Positions 9,153 to 20,438 of a stretch of 64,000 nucleotides of DNA are shown piece after piece (position 1 is the stretch's first letter; every line of letters begins with the position of its first letter). The notes below the pieces were generated by a model. It saw only the letters and a program-made list of their open reading frames with translations, was not told the DNA's origin and ran no database searches. A program made the translations under genes and the position numbers. The DNA comes from Cupriavidus pinatubonensis (GTDB taxonomy: Bacteria; Pseudomonadota; Gammaproteobacteria; Burkholderiales; Burkholderiaceae). The stretch is from contig NZ_CP080767.1 of the NCBI RefSeq assembly GCF_019602855.1, positions 2,666,001 through 2,730,000 on the forward strand, written 5' to 3'.

Positions 9153-10136
9153 ATGGCTAAAGCCCCAATGCGCGTCGCAGTGACCGGCGCCGCTGGCCAG
9201 ATCGGCTACTCCCTGCTGTTCCGCATCGCCAACGGCGACATGCTGGGCAAAGACCAGCCGGTCATCCTCCAACTGCTCGACCTGCCCCAGGCCCAGGCGG
9301 CCGTCAAGGGCGTGGTGATGGAACTGGAAGACTGCGCCTTCCCGCTGCTGGCCGGCGTGGTCATCACCGATGATCCGAAGGTTGCGTTCAAGGACGCCGA
9401 CGTTGCCCTGCTGGTGGGCGCCCGTCCGCGCAGCAAGGGCATGGAACGCAAGGACCTGCTCGAAGCCAACGCCCAGATCTTCACGGTGCAGGGCAAGGCA
9501 CTCGACGAAGTCGCCAGCCGCAACGTCAAGGTGCTGGTGGTCGGCAACCCGGCCAACACCAACGCCTACATCGCCATGAAGTCGGCACCGAGCCTGCCGC
9601 GCGAAAACTTCACCGCCATGCTGCGCCTGGACCACAACCGTGCCCTGTCGCAGATCGCCGCCAAGACCGGCAAGCCGGTGGCCTCGATCGAGAAGATGTT
9701 CGTGTGGGGCAACCACAGCCCGACCATGTACGCCGACTATCGCTACGCGACTGTCGACGGCAAGAGCGTCAAGGACATGATCAACGATCCGGTGTGGAAC
9801 AACGACGTGTTCCTGCCGACCGTTGGCAAGCGCGGCGCCGCCATCATCGAAGCGCGTGGCCTGTCGTCGGCTGCCTCGGCTGCCAACGCCGCCATCGACC
9901 ACGTGCATGATTGGGTGCTGGGTACCAACGGCAAGGTCGTCACCATGGGCATCCCGTCGAACGGCGAGTACGGCATCCCGGCCGACACCATGTTCGGCTA
10001 CCCCGTGACCTGCGCCAACGGCAAGTACGAAATCGTCAAGGGTCTGGAGATCGACGCCTACAGCCAGGAAAAGATCAACATCACCTTGAACGAACTGGAA
10101 GAAGAGAAGGCCGGCGTGCAGCACCTGCTCGGCTGA
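9153..10136 (+). CDS. mdh: Malate dehydrogenase (NAD-dependent)
   Basis: Oxidises malate to oxaloacetate in the TCA cycle. The 327-aa protein has the NAD-binding 'VAVTGAAGQIGYSLLFRIANG' start, substrate arginines in 'GARPRSKGMERKDLL', 'VGNPANTNA', the Arg/Asp pair in 'MLRLDHNRA' and the catalytic His in 'WGNHSPTMYADY'. This is the cytosolic-type MDH of beta-proteobacteria, distinct from the shorter E. coli type. GGAG lies 11 nt before the ATG at 9153. Confidence 0.98.
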   Translation: MAKAPMRVAVTGAAGQIGYSLLFRIANGDMLGKDQPVILQLLDLPQAQAAVKGVVMELEDCAFPLLAGVVITDDPKVAFKDADVALLVGARPRSKGMERKDLLEANAQIFTVQGKALDEVASRNVKVLVVGNPANTNAYIAMKSAPSLPRENFTAMLRLDHNRALSQIAAKTGKPVASIEKMFVWGNHSPTMYADYRYATVDGKSVKDMINDPVWNNDVFLPTVGKRGAAIIEARGLSSAASAANAAIDHVHDWVLGTNGKVVTMGIPSNGEYGIPADTMFGYPVTCANGKYEIVKGLEIDAYSQEKINITLNELEEEKAGVQHLLG

Positions 10137-10159
10137 TCCTCGGACCCTGTCCGCATAGG

Positions 10160-10208
10160 AAACCGGAGCACCGCAACGATTCACGAATCGGCGCGGGCTC
10201 CGGTTTTT
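10160..10208 (+). terminator. Intrinsic terminator after mdh
   Basis: Stem AACCGGAGC / GCTCCGGTT (10161-10169 and 10196-10204) closes a longer loop and is followed directly by a run of seven T. Located 24 bp after the mdh stop. Confidence 0.85.
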
Positions 10209-10273
10209 TTGTATTGGGCCCCTACCCTCGACTGTTTCGGCCCATCCCACAACCTTTCCCCACTGAAATCCAA

Positions 10274-11254
10274 GTGCATCCCTCCGAGGTCTTGTTCCAG
10301 GGCGAAGCCATCCCCATCCAGTTGCCGGTGTGTGACCACTACGCGGGCAGCGAAAAGCTGATGCTCAAGTCGCTGGCCCTGCAGCAAGAGCTTGGCCCCG
10401 TTTTCGACATCACGTTCGATTGCGAGGACGGTGCCGCCGTCGGCCTGGAACGCGAACACGCCGAACTGTGCGCAAGCCTGATCAACGGTCCGCTCAACGC
10501 CCACAACCGTGTGGGCGTACGCATCCATGACCCGGCCCATTCGTGCTGGAAGCAGGATGTCGACGTGCTGGTGCGCGCGGCAGGTACCCGGCTGGCCTAC
10601 GTGGTCGTGCCCAAGGTGACCGACGTCGTCGAAGTGGCGCGCGTGACCGACCACGTCAACCAGGCAGCCCGCGCGGCAGGCATTGCCCGTCACATCCCAA
10701 TCCATGTGCTGATCGAGACGCACGCGGCGCTAGAGCAGGCATTCGACATCGCTTCGCTGGTGCAGGTGGAATGCCTGAGCTTTGGGCTGATGGACTTCGT
10801 GTCGGCCCACCATGGCGCCATTCCCGGCGAGGCCATGCGCTCGCCGCAGCAGTTCGAACATCCCCTGGTCCGCCGCGCGATGCTGGAGATCTCCGCAGCG
10901 TGCCACCGCCACGGCAAGGTGCCTTCGCATAACGTCAGCACCGACGTCCAGGTGCCCCAGCGCGCGGGCGATGATGCGCACCGCGCGCGCAGCGAGTTCG
11001 GATACCTGCGCAAGTGGAGCATCCACCCGGGACAGATCGAGCCGATCGTCGCCGCGTTCCGACCCGGCATCGAGGAAATCGGCGCGGCCAGCCAGATTCT
11101 GCTGGCCGCCCATGAAAACAATTGGGCCCCGATCCGGCACGACGGCCAACTGCATGACCGTGCCAGCTACCGTTACTACTGGTCGCTGCTGCAACGCGCT
11201 CACGCCACCGGCACGCCGCTGCCGAAGAACGTGGCCGAGTTGTTCTTCGACTAG
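10274..11254 (+). CDS. HpcH/HpaI aldolase family CoA-ester lyase (CitE-like)
   Basis: 326-aa TIM-barrel protein of the citrate lyase beta subunit / malyl-CoA lyase family. Motifs visible are 'FDCEDGAAVG' (metal-binding acidic residues), 'YVVVPKVTD', 'HVLIETHAAL', 'LSFGLMDFVSAHHG' and the C-terminal 'KWSIHPGQIEPIV'. Its substrate could be malyl-CoA, citramalyl-CoA or a relative. The GTG at 10274 is chosen because similarity to the family starts there (MHPSEVLFQGEA); the ribosome site is weak. It lies between mdh and a PrpC-type synthase, which hints at a role in C4/C5-CoA metabolism. Confidence 0.85.
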   Translation: MHPSEVLFQGEAIPIQLPVCDHYAGSEKLMLKSLALQQELGPVFDITFDCEDGAAVGLEREHAELCASLINGPLNAHNRVGVRIHDPAHSCWKQDVDVLVRAAGTRLAYVVVPKVTDVVEVARVTDHVNQAARAAGIARHIPIHVLIETHAALEQAFDIASLVQVECLSFGLMDFVSAHHGAIPGEAMRSPQQFEHPLVRRAMLEISAACHRHGKVPSHNVSTDVQVPQRAGDDAHRARSEFGYLRKWSIHPGQIEPIVAAFRPGIEEIGAASQILLAAHENNWAPIRHDGQLHDRASYRYYWSLLQRAHATGTPLPKNVAELFFD

Positions 11255-11319
11255 TCCGCGGCCCGCCCTGCACGCGCACAACAAGCATCCGGCATAGACC
11301 GATTCCAAAGGAGAACAGG

Positions 11320-12501
11320 ATGTCCGCAGCCAATCACACCACCCCGGCAGACGCTCCGCAATCGGCGGGACCGAAGCCCAAGAAGTCCGTTGCCCTTTCG
11401 GGCGTGACCGCCGGTAATACCGCGCTATGTACCGTCGGCCGTACCGGCAACGACCTGCACTACCGCGGCTATGACATCCTGGACGTGGCCGATGCATGCG
11501 AGTTCGAGGAAATCGCCCACCTGCTGGTCCATGGCAAGCTGCCGAACAGGGCCGAACTGGCCGCCTACAAGACCAAGCTGAAGTCACTGCGCGGCCTGCC
11601 CGCCAACGTCAAGGCCGCGCTGGAATGGGTGCCTGCCTCGGCCCACCCGATGGACGTGATGCGCACCGGCGTGTCGGTACTGGGCACCGTGCTGCCGGAG
11701 AAGGACGACCACAACGCCCCGGGCGCTCGCGACATTGCCGACCGCCTGATGGCCAGCCTGGGCTCGATGCTGCTGTACTGGTACCACTACAGCCACAACG
11801 GTCGCCGCATCGAAGTGGAAACCGACGACGACTCGATCGGCGCCCACTTCCTGCATCTGCTGCATGGCGAAAAACCGTCAAAGCTGTGGGAACGCGCCAT
11901 GCACACCTCGATGATCCTGTACGCCGAGCACGAGTTCAACGCATCGACCTTCACCGGCCGCGTGATCGCCGGCACGGGCTCGGACATGTACTCGGCCATC
12001 TGCGGCGCGATCGGCGCGCTGCGCGGCCCGAAGCACGGCGGGGCCAATGAAGTGGCCTTCGAGATCCAGAAGCGCTACGACAGCCCGGACGAAGCGCAGG
12101 CCGACATCGCCCGCCGCGTCGAGAACAAGGAAGTCGTGATCGGCTTCGGCCATCCGGTGTACACCATTGCCGACCCGCGCAACCAGGTGATCAAGGAAAC
12201 CGCGCGCAACCTGTCGAAGGACGCCGGCTCGATGAAGATGTTCGACATCGCCGAACGCCTGGAAACGGTGATGTGGGACATCAAGAAGATGTTCCCGAAC
12301 CTGGACTGGTTCAGCGCCGTGAGCTACCACATGATGGGCGTGCCGACCGCAATGTTCACGCCGCTGTTCGTGATCGCTCGCACTTCGGGCTGGGCTGCGC
12401 ATATCATCGAGCAGCGCATCGACAACAAGATCATCCGCCCGAGCGCCAACTATACGGGCCCCGAAGATCTGAAGTTCGTACCGATCGGCAAGCGCAAGTG
12501 A
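11320..12501 (+). CDS. prpC: 2-methylcitrate synthase / citrate synthase (PrpC type)
   Basis: Condenses propionyl-CoA (and often acetyl-CoA) with oxaloacetate. At 393 aa it is the short type I/PrpC form. Catalytic motifs are 'LYAEHEFNASTF', 'GPKHGGANEVAF', 'IGFGHPVYTIADPR' and 'NLDWFSAVSYHMMG'; the last is a hallmark of PrpC. AAAGGAG precedes the ATG by about 7 nt. The usual prpB and acnD/prpF partners are absent; instead it is followed by acnA. It may therefore work as a second citrate synthase. Confidence 0.9.
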   Translation: MSAANHTTPADAPQSAGPKPKKSVALSGVTAGNTALCTVGRTGNDLHYRGYDILDVADACEFEEIAHLLVHGKLPNRAELAAYKTKLKSLRGLPANVKAALEWVPASAHPMDVMRTGVSVLGTVLPEKDDHNAPGARDIADRLMASLGSMLLYWYHYSHNGRRIEVETDDDSIGAHFLHLLHGEKPSKLWERAMHTSMILYAEHEFNASTFTGRVIAGTGSDMYSAICGAIGALRGPKHGGANEVAFEIQKRYDSPDEAQADIARRVENKEVVIGFGHPVYTIADPRNQVIKETARNLSKDAGSMKMFDIAERLETVMWDIKKMFPNLDWFSAVSYHMMGVPTAMFTPLFVIARTSGWAAHIIEQRIDNKIIRPSANYTGPEDLKFVPIGKRK

Positions 12502-12710
12502 TTGGCATGTGAGGCCCAGGCACCTGAGGCGCGGCATGTGAAGCGCGCCTCCGCCACATTCGCGCAGTATCGTCCGGATTATGTAACGAAAGGACAGGCT
12601 GCTTGCCCTACTCCGCAAATCGTAGAGAATAGCGGCGGAATCTTGCCCAGGCTCCGGACTCTCCGGGGCTTGCCAGACCATAAAGACACAGACCCTGAAA
12701 GGTTATTCCC

Positions 12711-13247
12711 ATGAAAAAGCTCATCCTCGCTGCGTGCATCGGCGCGTTCACCCTTGGTACCGTCGGCACCGTGATGGCCCAGGAACCGGCCAAGAAGACG
12801 ACCACCAAGAAGGCGACCGCCAAGAAGAGCAAGGCAGCCCCGGCTGCCGAGACCGCCTCCACGCCGACGGGCGAGAAGTGGCAGTGCGAACTCGGCAACG
12901 TCCTGTACATCTCCGGCAACATGCTGCGCGATGAAGTGCTGACCGTGCACTGGCAAGGCCGCGACTACAAGCTGCCGCGCCAGTCCACCGTGACCGGCGC
13001 TGACCGCTACTTCGACGCCCGCTCCGGCCTGGACCTGGTGGTGATCCCGAGCAAGGCCATGTTGTTCAACAAGAACCTGGGCCAGCGCCTGGCCGACGAA
13101 TGCCAGAACGCCGAGATGCAGGCCGGCGGCGCCGCGCCGACGCAAGCCGGCGGCCTGCGTGCGCCGGTGGCCTCGCCCCTGCTGGCCACGCCGCAGCAGC
13201 AACCGCAATCCGACGCCACGCAGCAGTCGGCGGCACCGAAGCAGTAA
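12711..13247 (+). CDS. Exported protein with MliC-like (lysozyme inhibitor) domain
   Basis: 178-aa protein. A Sec signal peptide (MKKLILAACIGAFTLGTVGT, cleaved after VMA) is followed by a Lys/Thr/Ala-rich linker (about 25-48, 'KKTTTKKATAKKSKAAP'). A compact domain (about 52-120) has 'WQCELGN' and 'LADEC' as a probable disulfide pair, with 'TVTGADRYFDARSGLDLVVIPSKAMLF' (split) resembling MliC/PliC inhibitors of C-type lysozyme. The tail is Gln/Ala/Pro-rich. No lipobox is seen, so it is likely periplasmic. The domain call rests on pattern similarity only. Confidence 0.6.
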   Translation: MKKLILAACIGAFTLGTVGTVMAQEPAKKTTTKKATAKKSKAAPAAETASTPTGEKWQCELGNVLYISGNMLRDEVLTVHWQGRDYKLPRQSTVTGADRYFDARSGLDLVVIPSKAMLFNKNLGQRLADECQNAEMQAGGAAPTQAGGLRAPVASPLLATPQQQPQSDATQQSAAPKQ

Positions 13248-13260
13248 ATCCCGCAGTTTC

Positions 13261-13332
13261 CCGGCCCAGCCTCCTCGAGGTTCGGGCCGGACCCGGCTTG
13301 CCATGCCGGCGGGGAATGGTTGCCGGCATGGC
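13261..13332. other. Two inverted repeats between the MliC-like gene and acnA
   Basis: The first, CCGGCCC / GGGCCGG (13261-13267 and 13284-13290), encloses a CCTCGAGG palindrome and may end the upstream transcript. The second is an 11-bp perfect repeat, GCCATGCCGGC / GCCGGCATGGC (13300-13310 and 13322-13332), with an 11-nt loop. Neither has a T-run. The second lies about 180 bp before acnA and could be a regulatory mRNA structure or protein site. Confidence 0.45.
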
Positions 13333-13515
13333 GGTCATGGCGCGAACACGGCGTTCGCCGGCCCGGCGCTGGCGACCCGTGAGCGCGGCAGTTAGAGTAT
13401 CGGTGCGCAGCCGACATCGGACCGCGGTGATCGCCGTGGCGGCGCACCAAGGGGTCAGGTCCGAGTCAACGCCACTGCATCATTCCTCGCTAGGTTCCTC
13501 GATCGGAGTATGGCA

Positions 13516-16221
<2,706 letters not shown>

Positions 16222-16242
16222 ACCGGCTGAGGCAGCACCACG

Positions 16243-16288
16243 CCGCCCGCCATGCCCGGCCTACGCGCCGGGCGCGGCGGGCGGTTTT
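16243..16288 (+). terminator. Intrinsic terminator after acnA
   Basis: Outer stem CCGCCCGC / GCGGGCGG (16243-16250 and 16277-16284) with a nested GCCCGGC / GCCGGGC stem, followed by TTTT. It begins 21 bp after the acnA stop. Confidence 0.75.
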
Positions 16289-16449
16289 CGTTGGTTCCGA
16301 AGCGCCCCTCCCATCACCTGGCGCCATCGCCGGCATGTAAGTTCCACGCAAGCCGGGGCTGCCACACTGTCCCTCACAAGAACGGCGCTCAGCGCCCGCG
16401 GGACGGTGGTACGACCATCGCTTCCCCACCCATCATGACAGGAGACACC

Positions 16450-16590
16450 ATGGTCAAGATCATCATCGCATTCGTTGTCGTCGCCGGCGCTGCCTTCTAC
16501 CTGCTCAGCAAGGGCGGCGGCGACGTATCGATGGGCGGCGAGCAGCACGGCACCGAAACCCACGCCCCGGCCGCGCCCTCGCAAAAGTAA
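16450..16590 (+). CDS. Small single-pass membrane protein (46 aa)
   Basis: ATG at 16450 is preceded by AGGAGA at a good distance. The product has one N-terminal hydrophobic helix ('IIIAFVVVAGAAFYLL') followed by a Gly/His/Ala-rich tail ('GGGDVSMGGEQHGTETHAP'). It resembles a membrane-tethered microprotein; no known family was recognised. It stands alone between the acnA terminator and the DUF2863 gene. Confidence 0.6.
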   Translation: MVKIIIAFVVVAGAAFYLLSKGGGDVSMGGEQHGTETHAPAAPSQK

Positions 16591-16689
16591 GATCGTTTGC
16601 AGGAGGTGCCGGCGGTATCGGGCTGGCATCATTCCTGTCGACGCAGCGAGTAGAATACCGTTTTACGCAAAAACGGATAATTTCACTCT

Positions 16690-17892
16690 ATGGCAGGTTT
16701 TCGCCCCAAGGCTTCCCCGCGTCTTTCGCCCGATGCCGAGCGACTGGTGGCCGATGCGCTCGCCCTTGACGCATCGGGCAGCCGCATGGAGGACGCATAC
16801 TGGGAACGGCGGCTCTCGCAACGCCTGGGCCGGCTGCTGAAGAACGGCAGCCAGACCGCGCTTGACGCGGCGCTCGAACACCTGTTCAAGCACAATGCGG
16901 ATGCCTCGGACGTGCTGGCCGAACAGGCCGAGACGCTGGCCGAATCCGCCATGGTGGAAGTCGACGGCGTGCGCTATGACGCCCTGCTGGTGGCTGCCCC
17001 CATCCTCGCGCATACACGTTACGCGATTCCGTCCGGCTCGCTGAAGCCGGACCTCGCGCAGACGTTGGCTGTGCACCTGCAGGCGCATGTGCTGGCCACC
17101 GGCACCAAGGTCGCGCTGTCGCCGTACCTGTACAGCATCGACCAGCTGCCGCGCACGCACAGCGACACGTTCGCGCTGACACACAAGCTCGCGGCTGCCG
17201 CCCTGAGCGGTACCGTGCCGAAGGTCGACCTGCGCGACCTGCCTGAGACCGCACCGATCCTGGCTGATCCCCGCTACCTGCTGGCGGTGGTCGTCGCTCC
17301 GCACGAACAGGCGCTGTTCCGCTGGCAGGAAGATGCCAAGGAGCATCATGCCGAGCGCTCCACCTGCCTCGAGCAGTGGCGCAGCCAGGTGCAGGCCACC
17401 GTGGCGCTGCTGCTACCGGGCTGCGAGTTCGAGCTGCTGCTGCCGGATGCGTTCTTCCTGTCCTGCCGCGAGTCCGACAAGAGCATCCGCCCGCTGACCG
17501 TGCGCGCGGCCGTGAATTACCTGAGCGGCACGCTCGACGTTCCCGCCGGCCAGCTGGCGGCCGTTGTCGCGGCGTTCGGCGAGGAAGTGGTGGAAGAGTA
17601 CCGTGTCGGCTTCACGATGCGCGGCGAGAAGGATGTGATCTACGGCATCGTCTGGCCCGTCTACGGCCGCGAAGCCGGCGAAGTCGATGCCGACGAAAAG
17701 GGCAACCCGCTCGAACAGATCTGCGAGGAACTGCGCAATGCCGGCGTCGAAGACATCTTCCGCCACGCCGCACTGTTCGATCCCGAGTACTGCGAAGACT
17801 GCGGCACGCCGCTCTATGCGGACCGCAACGGCGAGATCGTTCACGCCGAGCTGCCCGAAGATGCGCCGACACAGCAGCCGCTGTTCCACTGA
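16690..17892 (+). CDS. DUF2863 family protein
   Basis: 400-aa cytoplasmic protein that I associate with DUF2863, a family restricted largely to Burkholderiales and of unknown function. It has no signal peptide or membrane segment. The C-terminus contains a possible metal site, 'DPEYCEDCGTPLYADRNGEIVH' (split), with a CxxC pair like a rubredoxin-type knuckle. 'DAFFLSCRESDKSIRPL' is also notable. It is a monocistronic gene bounded by hairpins. Confidence 0.75.
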   Translation: MAGFRPKASPRLSPDAERLVADALALDASGSRMEDAYWERRLSQRLGRLLKNGSQTALDAALEHLFKHNADASDVLAEQAETLAESAMVEVDGVRYDALLVAAPILAHTRYAIPSGSLKPDLAQTLAVHLQAHVLATGTKVALSPYLYSIDQLPRTHSDTFALTHKLAAAALSGTVPKVDLRDLPETAPILADPRYLLAVVVAPHEQALFRWQEDAKEHHAERSTCLEQWRSQVQATVALLLPGCEFELLLPDAFFLSCRESDKSIRPLTVRAAVNYLSGTLDVPAGQLAAVVAAFGEEVVEEYRVGFTMRGEKDVIYGIVWPVYGREAGEVDADEKGNPLEQICEELRNAGVEDIFRHAALFDPEYCEDCGTPLYADRNGEIVHAELPEDAPTQQPLFH

Positions 17893-17928
17893 CGCGGAAC
17901 GGCGCCACGGCGCCGCTTCAGCCCCATG

Positions 17929-17953
17929 CAACGGCCCGCACTGCGGGCCGTTG
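17929..17953. terminator. Hairpin between convergent DUF2863 and methyltransferase genes
   Basis: Perfect 12-bp stem (CAACGGCCCGCA / TGCGGGCCGTTG) with a 1-nt tip (17929-17953), lying between two convergent genes. The plus-strand side is followed by TGCTTTCC. It probably acts as a bidirectional terminator. Confidence 0.65.
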
Positions 17954-17963
17954 TGCTTTCCGC

Positions 17964-18641
17964 TTACCGCTGGGCTACGCAGCGCCAGAGGCCATGCCCT
18001 GAAGCCGCATACTTGCGCTCGAACGGCGTCATGGCGGTTTCAGGCTGCCACGCCTCGGTCACCGACGGCCGGCCCAGCATGCCCAGCGCCGTTACGAATT
18101 CGTCGACATAGACCTTCCAGTTGCTGCGGCACTCGAGATAATCGCCACAGGCCGCCAGCGCGGGAAAGACCGCATGCCCTTGCCAACGCCGACCCAGGTG
18201 GCCGATTTTCGGCCAGGGATTGGGATAGAGCACATAGTGCCGCGCCACCGGCACGCCATACTCCTGCAACACGCGCCACACATCGACCAGATCGGCCCGC
18301 GCCCAGCAGAAGTTGCCCGGTATCGGCGCGTCACCCCACCAGTCCTTGCCGGCGCCAAGGCGCTTTTCCGACTGATCCACGCCAATCACGAAATGGTCCG
18401 GGAAGGCCGTGGCCAGGCGCAGCGTGCTTTCGCCCACGCCGCAGCCTGCGTCGAGGATCAGCGGCACGTTGCCGGCTTGCCGCCAGCGCGCCAGCGCCTC
18501 GTCCAGCGCACGCCGGCTCACCTCGCCGATCGGCTTGCGGAACGGCTCGGCAAGATGGCGCGTCACACGCGCCGCGAGATGTTCGTGGATGTCGGACTGC
18601 GCCGAGACAATGGTGGGGGAATTGGCAAACATGGCCGCCAT
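17964..18641 (-). CDS. TrmB-like SAM-dependent methyltransferase
   Basis: 225-aa class I methyltransferase. Motif I 'LILDAGCGVGESTLRLA' lies at about 61-77, and 'FVIGVDQSEKRL' is the acidic loop. 'YVLYPNPWPKIGHLGRRW' corresponds to the PDPWxK motif of tRNA m7G46 methyltransferase TrmB. The C-terminus keeps 'TPFERKYAASGHGLW', like the TrmB 'TKFE..G...G' end. Asn replaces the usual Asp of PDPWPK, so it may be a paralogue with a different substrate. The start may be 18641 or 18632. Confidence 0.75.
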   Translation of the reverse strand: MAAMFANSPTIVSAQSDIHEHLAARVTRHLAEPFRKPIGEVSRRALDEALARWRQAGNVPLILDAGCGVGESTLRLATAFPDHFVIGVDQSEKRLGAGKDWWGDAPIPGNFCWARADLVDVWRVLQEYGVPVARHYVLYPNPWPKIGHLGRRWQGHAVFPALAACGDYLECRSNWKVYVDEFVTALGMLGRPSVTEAWQPETAMTPFERKYAASGHGLWRCVAQR

Positions 18642-18802
18642 TTTACCGGCGCCAATCAACCGCATCTGATCGGAAAGCCTGCAGGGATGTCGTTTTGCCG
18701 GCACAATGCGGGCAAATTGCCTGACAACCGCTTGAGAACAGCCCATGGCCGCGCGCCCTCCTCGCCCGCGGCCGCCCGGGCCAGCATGAGGAGCCTAGCG
18801 CC

Positions 18803-20398
18803 ATGAATTCCCGCCGCCCGTCCATCGTTTCCGGAGTCGCCCGCACCGCACTGCTGTGCGGCGCCTTGTTCGCGTTGTCGCCGGTTGGCAGCGCATACGC
18901 CGAAGACCTGCGCGTCGGCCTGGCGGCCGATGTCACCTCCATGGACCCGCACTGGAACAATGCCGGGCCGAACAATGCCATCGCGCTGCATATCTTCGAG
19001 TCGCTCGTGTTCATGGACAAGAATGCACGCTATATCCCGGGGCTCGCGCTGTCGTGGAAGCCCGTCAACCCGACCACGTGGGAAATCAAGCTGCGGCCGA
19101 ACGTCAAATGGCACGACGGCTCGCCGTTTACGAGCGCGGACGTCAAGGCATCGCTCGAGCGGCCCGAGAAGCTGACCAACAGCCCCGGCTCGTTCACGAG
19201 CTACACCAAGCCGATCGCGCGCATCGACACGCCCGACGCGCTCACGGTGCGGCTGACCATGAACGTGGCCAACTATGCCAACCTGGCCAATGACCTGAAC
19301 AGCGTGCCGATCATGCCGAAGAAGGTCGCCGCGACGCTTACGCAGGCCGATTTCGATTCCGGCAAGGCCATGATCGGCACTGGCCCGTTCAAGTTCGTGC
19401 GCTTCGCCCGCGGCCAGGAAATTGTGATGGCGCGCAATCCCGACTACTGGGGCGCCAAGCCTGAGTGGGATCGAGCCATCTTCCGCATCATCACCGACAA
19501 CGGCGCCCGCACCTCCGCCCTGCTCGCCGGCGATGTCGACGTGATCGAAAGCGTGCCCGCCGCCGACGTGGCCAAGCTCAAGCAGAACCCGAAATTCCGC
19601 ATCGAGCAGACCGTGTCATGGCGCACGATCTTCTGGCAGATGGACCAGTCGCGCGACAACCCGCCCTACGTCACCGACAAGGCCGGCAAGCCGCTGGGCA
19701 AGAACCCGTTCAAGGATGCACGCGTACGCGCGGCAATCTCCAAGGCCCTCAACCGCGACGCGATCGTCAGCCGCATCATGGAAGGCCTTGCGGTGCCGGC
19801 CTCTTCGCTGGTGTCGCCGCAGATCTTCGGGCACCCCGGCACCAAACCCGACGCCTACGATCCGGAAGGCGCGAAGAAACTGCTCGCCGCCGCCGGCTAT
19901 CCGAACGGTTTCGGGCTGACGCTGCACGCAACCAACAACCGCTACCTGAACGATGCCGCCGTGGCGCAGGCTACCGCGAGCATGCTAACGCGCGTAGGCA
20001 TCCAGACCAAGGTGGAAACCTTGCCCGTGGCCGCGTACTTCACGCGCGCGCGCCAGGGCGATTTCTCGTTCGAGATGCTGGGATGGGGTTCCGCCGCCGC
20101 CGACGTGGCGCTGCGCTCGATCGCCGGCACGCCTGACCCCAAGACCGGCTACGGTACGTGGAACTGGGGCAAGTACAGCAATCCGCAGTTGGACAAGCTG
20201 ATCGAGAAATCACTGACCACCGTCAGCAGCGACAAGGCGCGCGAGGATAACGCCAAGGCCGCCGCGAAGTTCGCGCTGGACGACCATGCGGTCATCCCGT
20301 CGCATAGCCAGCTCGCGATGTGGGCGATGAAGACCGGCCTGAAGTACGAGGCGCGCACCGACGAATGGTCGCTGGCGCAGTTCTTCCACAAGCAGTAA
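18803..20398 (+). CDS. ABC transporter substrate-binding protein, family 5 (peptide/opine/nickel type)
   Basis: 531-aa periplasmic binding protein. The signal peptide ends near AYA-ED. The SBP_bac_5 signature is visible in 'GLAADVTSMDPHWNNAGPN', 'LRPNVKWHDGSPFTSADVK' and 'GTGPFKFVRFARGQEIVMARNPDYWG' (split). The C-terminus 'AVIPSHSQLAMWAMKTGLKY' fits the dipeptide/glutathione-binding group. No permease or ATPase gene is next to it, so it must share a transporter encoded elsewhere or act as an orphan receptor. Confidence 0.9.
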   Translation: MNSRRPSIVSGVARTALLCGALFALSPVGSAYAEDLRVGLAADVTSMDPHWNNAGPNNAIALHIFESLVFMDKNARYIPGLALSWKPVNPTTWEIKLRPNVKWHDGSPFTSADVKASLERPEKLTNSPGSFTSYTKPIARIDTPDALTVRLTMNVANYANLANDLNSVPIMPKKVAATLTQADFDSGKAMIGTGPFKFVRFARGQEIVMARNPDYWGAKPEWDRAIFRIITDNGARTSALLAGDVDVIESVPAADVAKLKQNPKFRIEQTVSWRTIFWQMDQSRDNPPYVTDKAGKPLGKNPFKDARVRAAISKALNRDAIVSRIMEGLAVPASSLVSPQIFGHPGTKPDAYDPEGAKKLLAAAGYPNGFGLTLHATNNRYLNDAAVAQATASMLTRVGIQTKVETLPVAAYFTRARQGDFSFEMLGWGSAAADVALRSIAGTPDPKTGYGTWNWGKYSNPQLDKLIEKSLTTVSSDKAREDNAKAAAKFALDDHAVIPSHSQLAMWAMKTGLKYEARTDEWSLAQFFHKQ

Positions 20399-20407
20399 CG
20401 GCCGCGA

Positions 20408-20428
20408 GCCCGGAGCCTGGCTCCGGGC
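20408..20428. terminator. Hairpin between convergent genes
   Basis: Perfect 9-bp stem GCCCGGAGC / GCTCCGGGC with a 3-nt loop, 9 bp after the binding-protein stop and 10 bp before the 3' end of the convergent gene. No T-run. Confidence 0.55.
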
Positions 20429-20438
20429 AGCGGACCGA

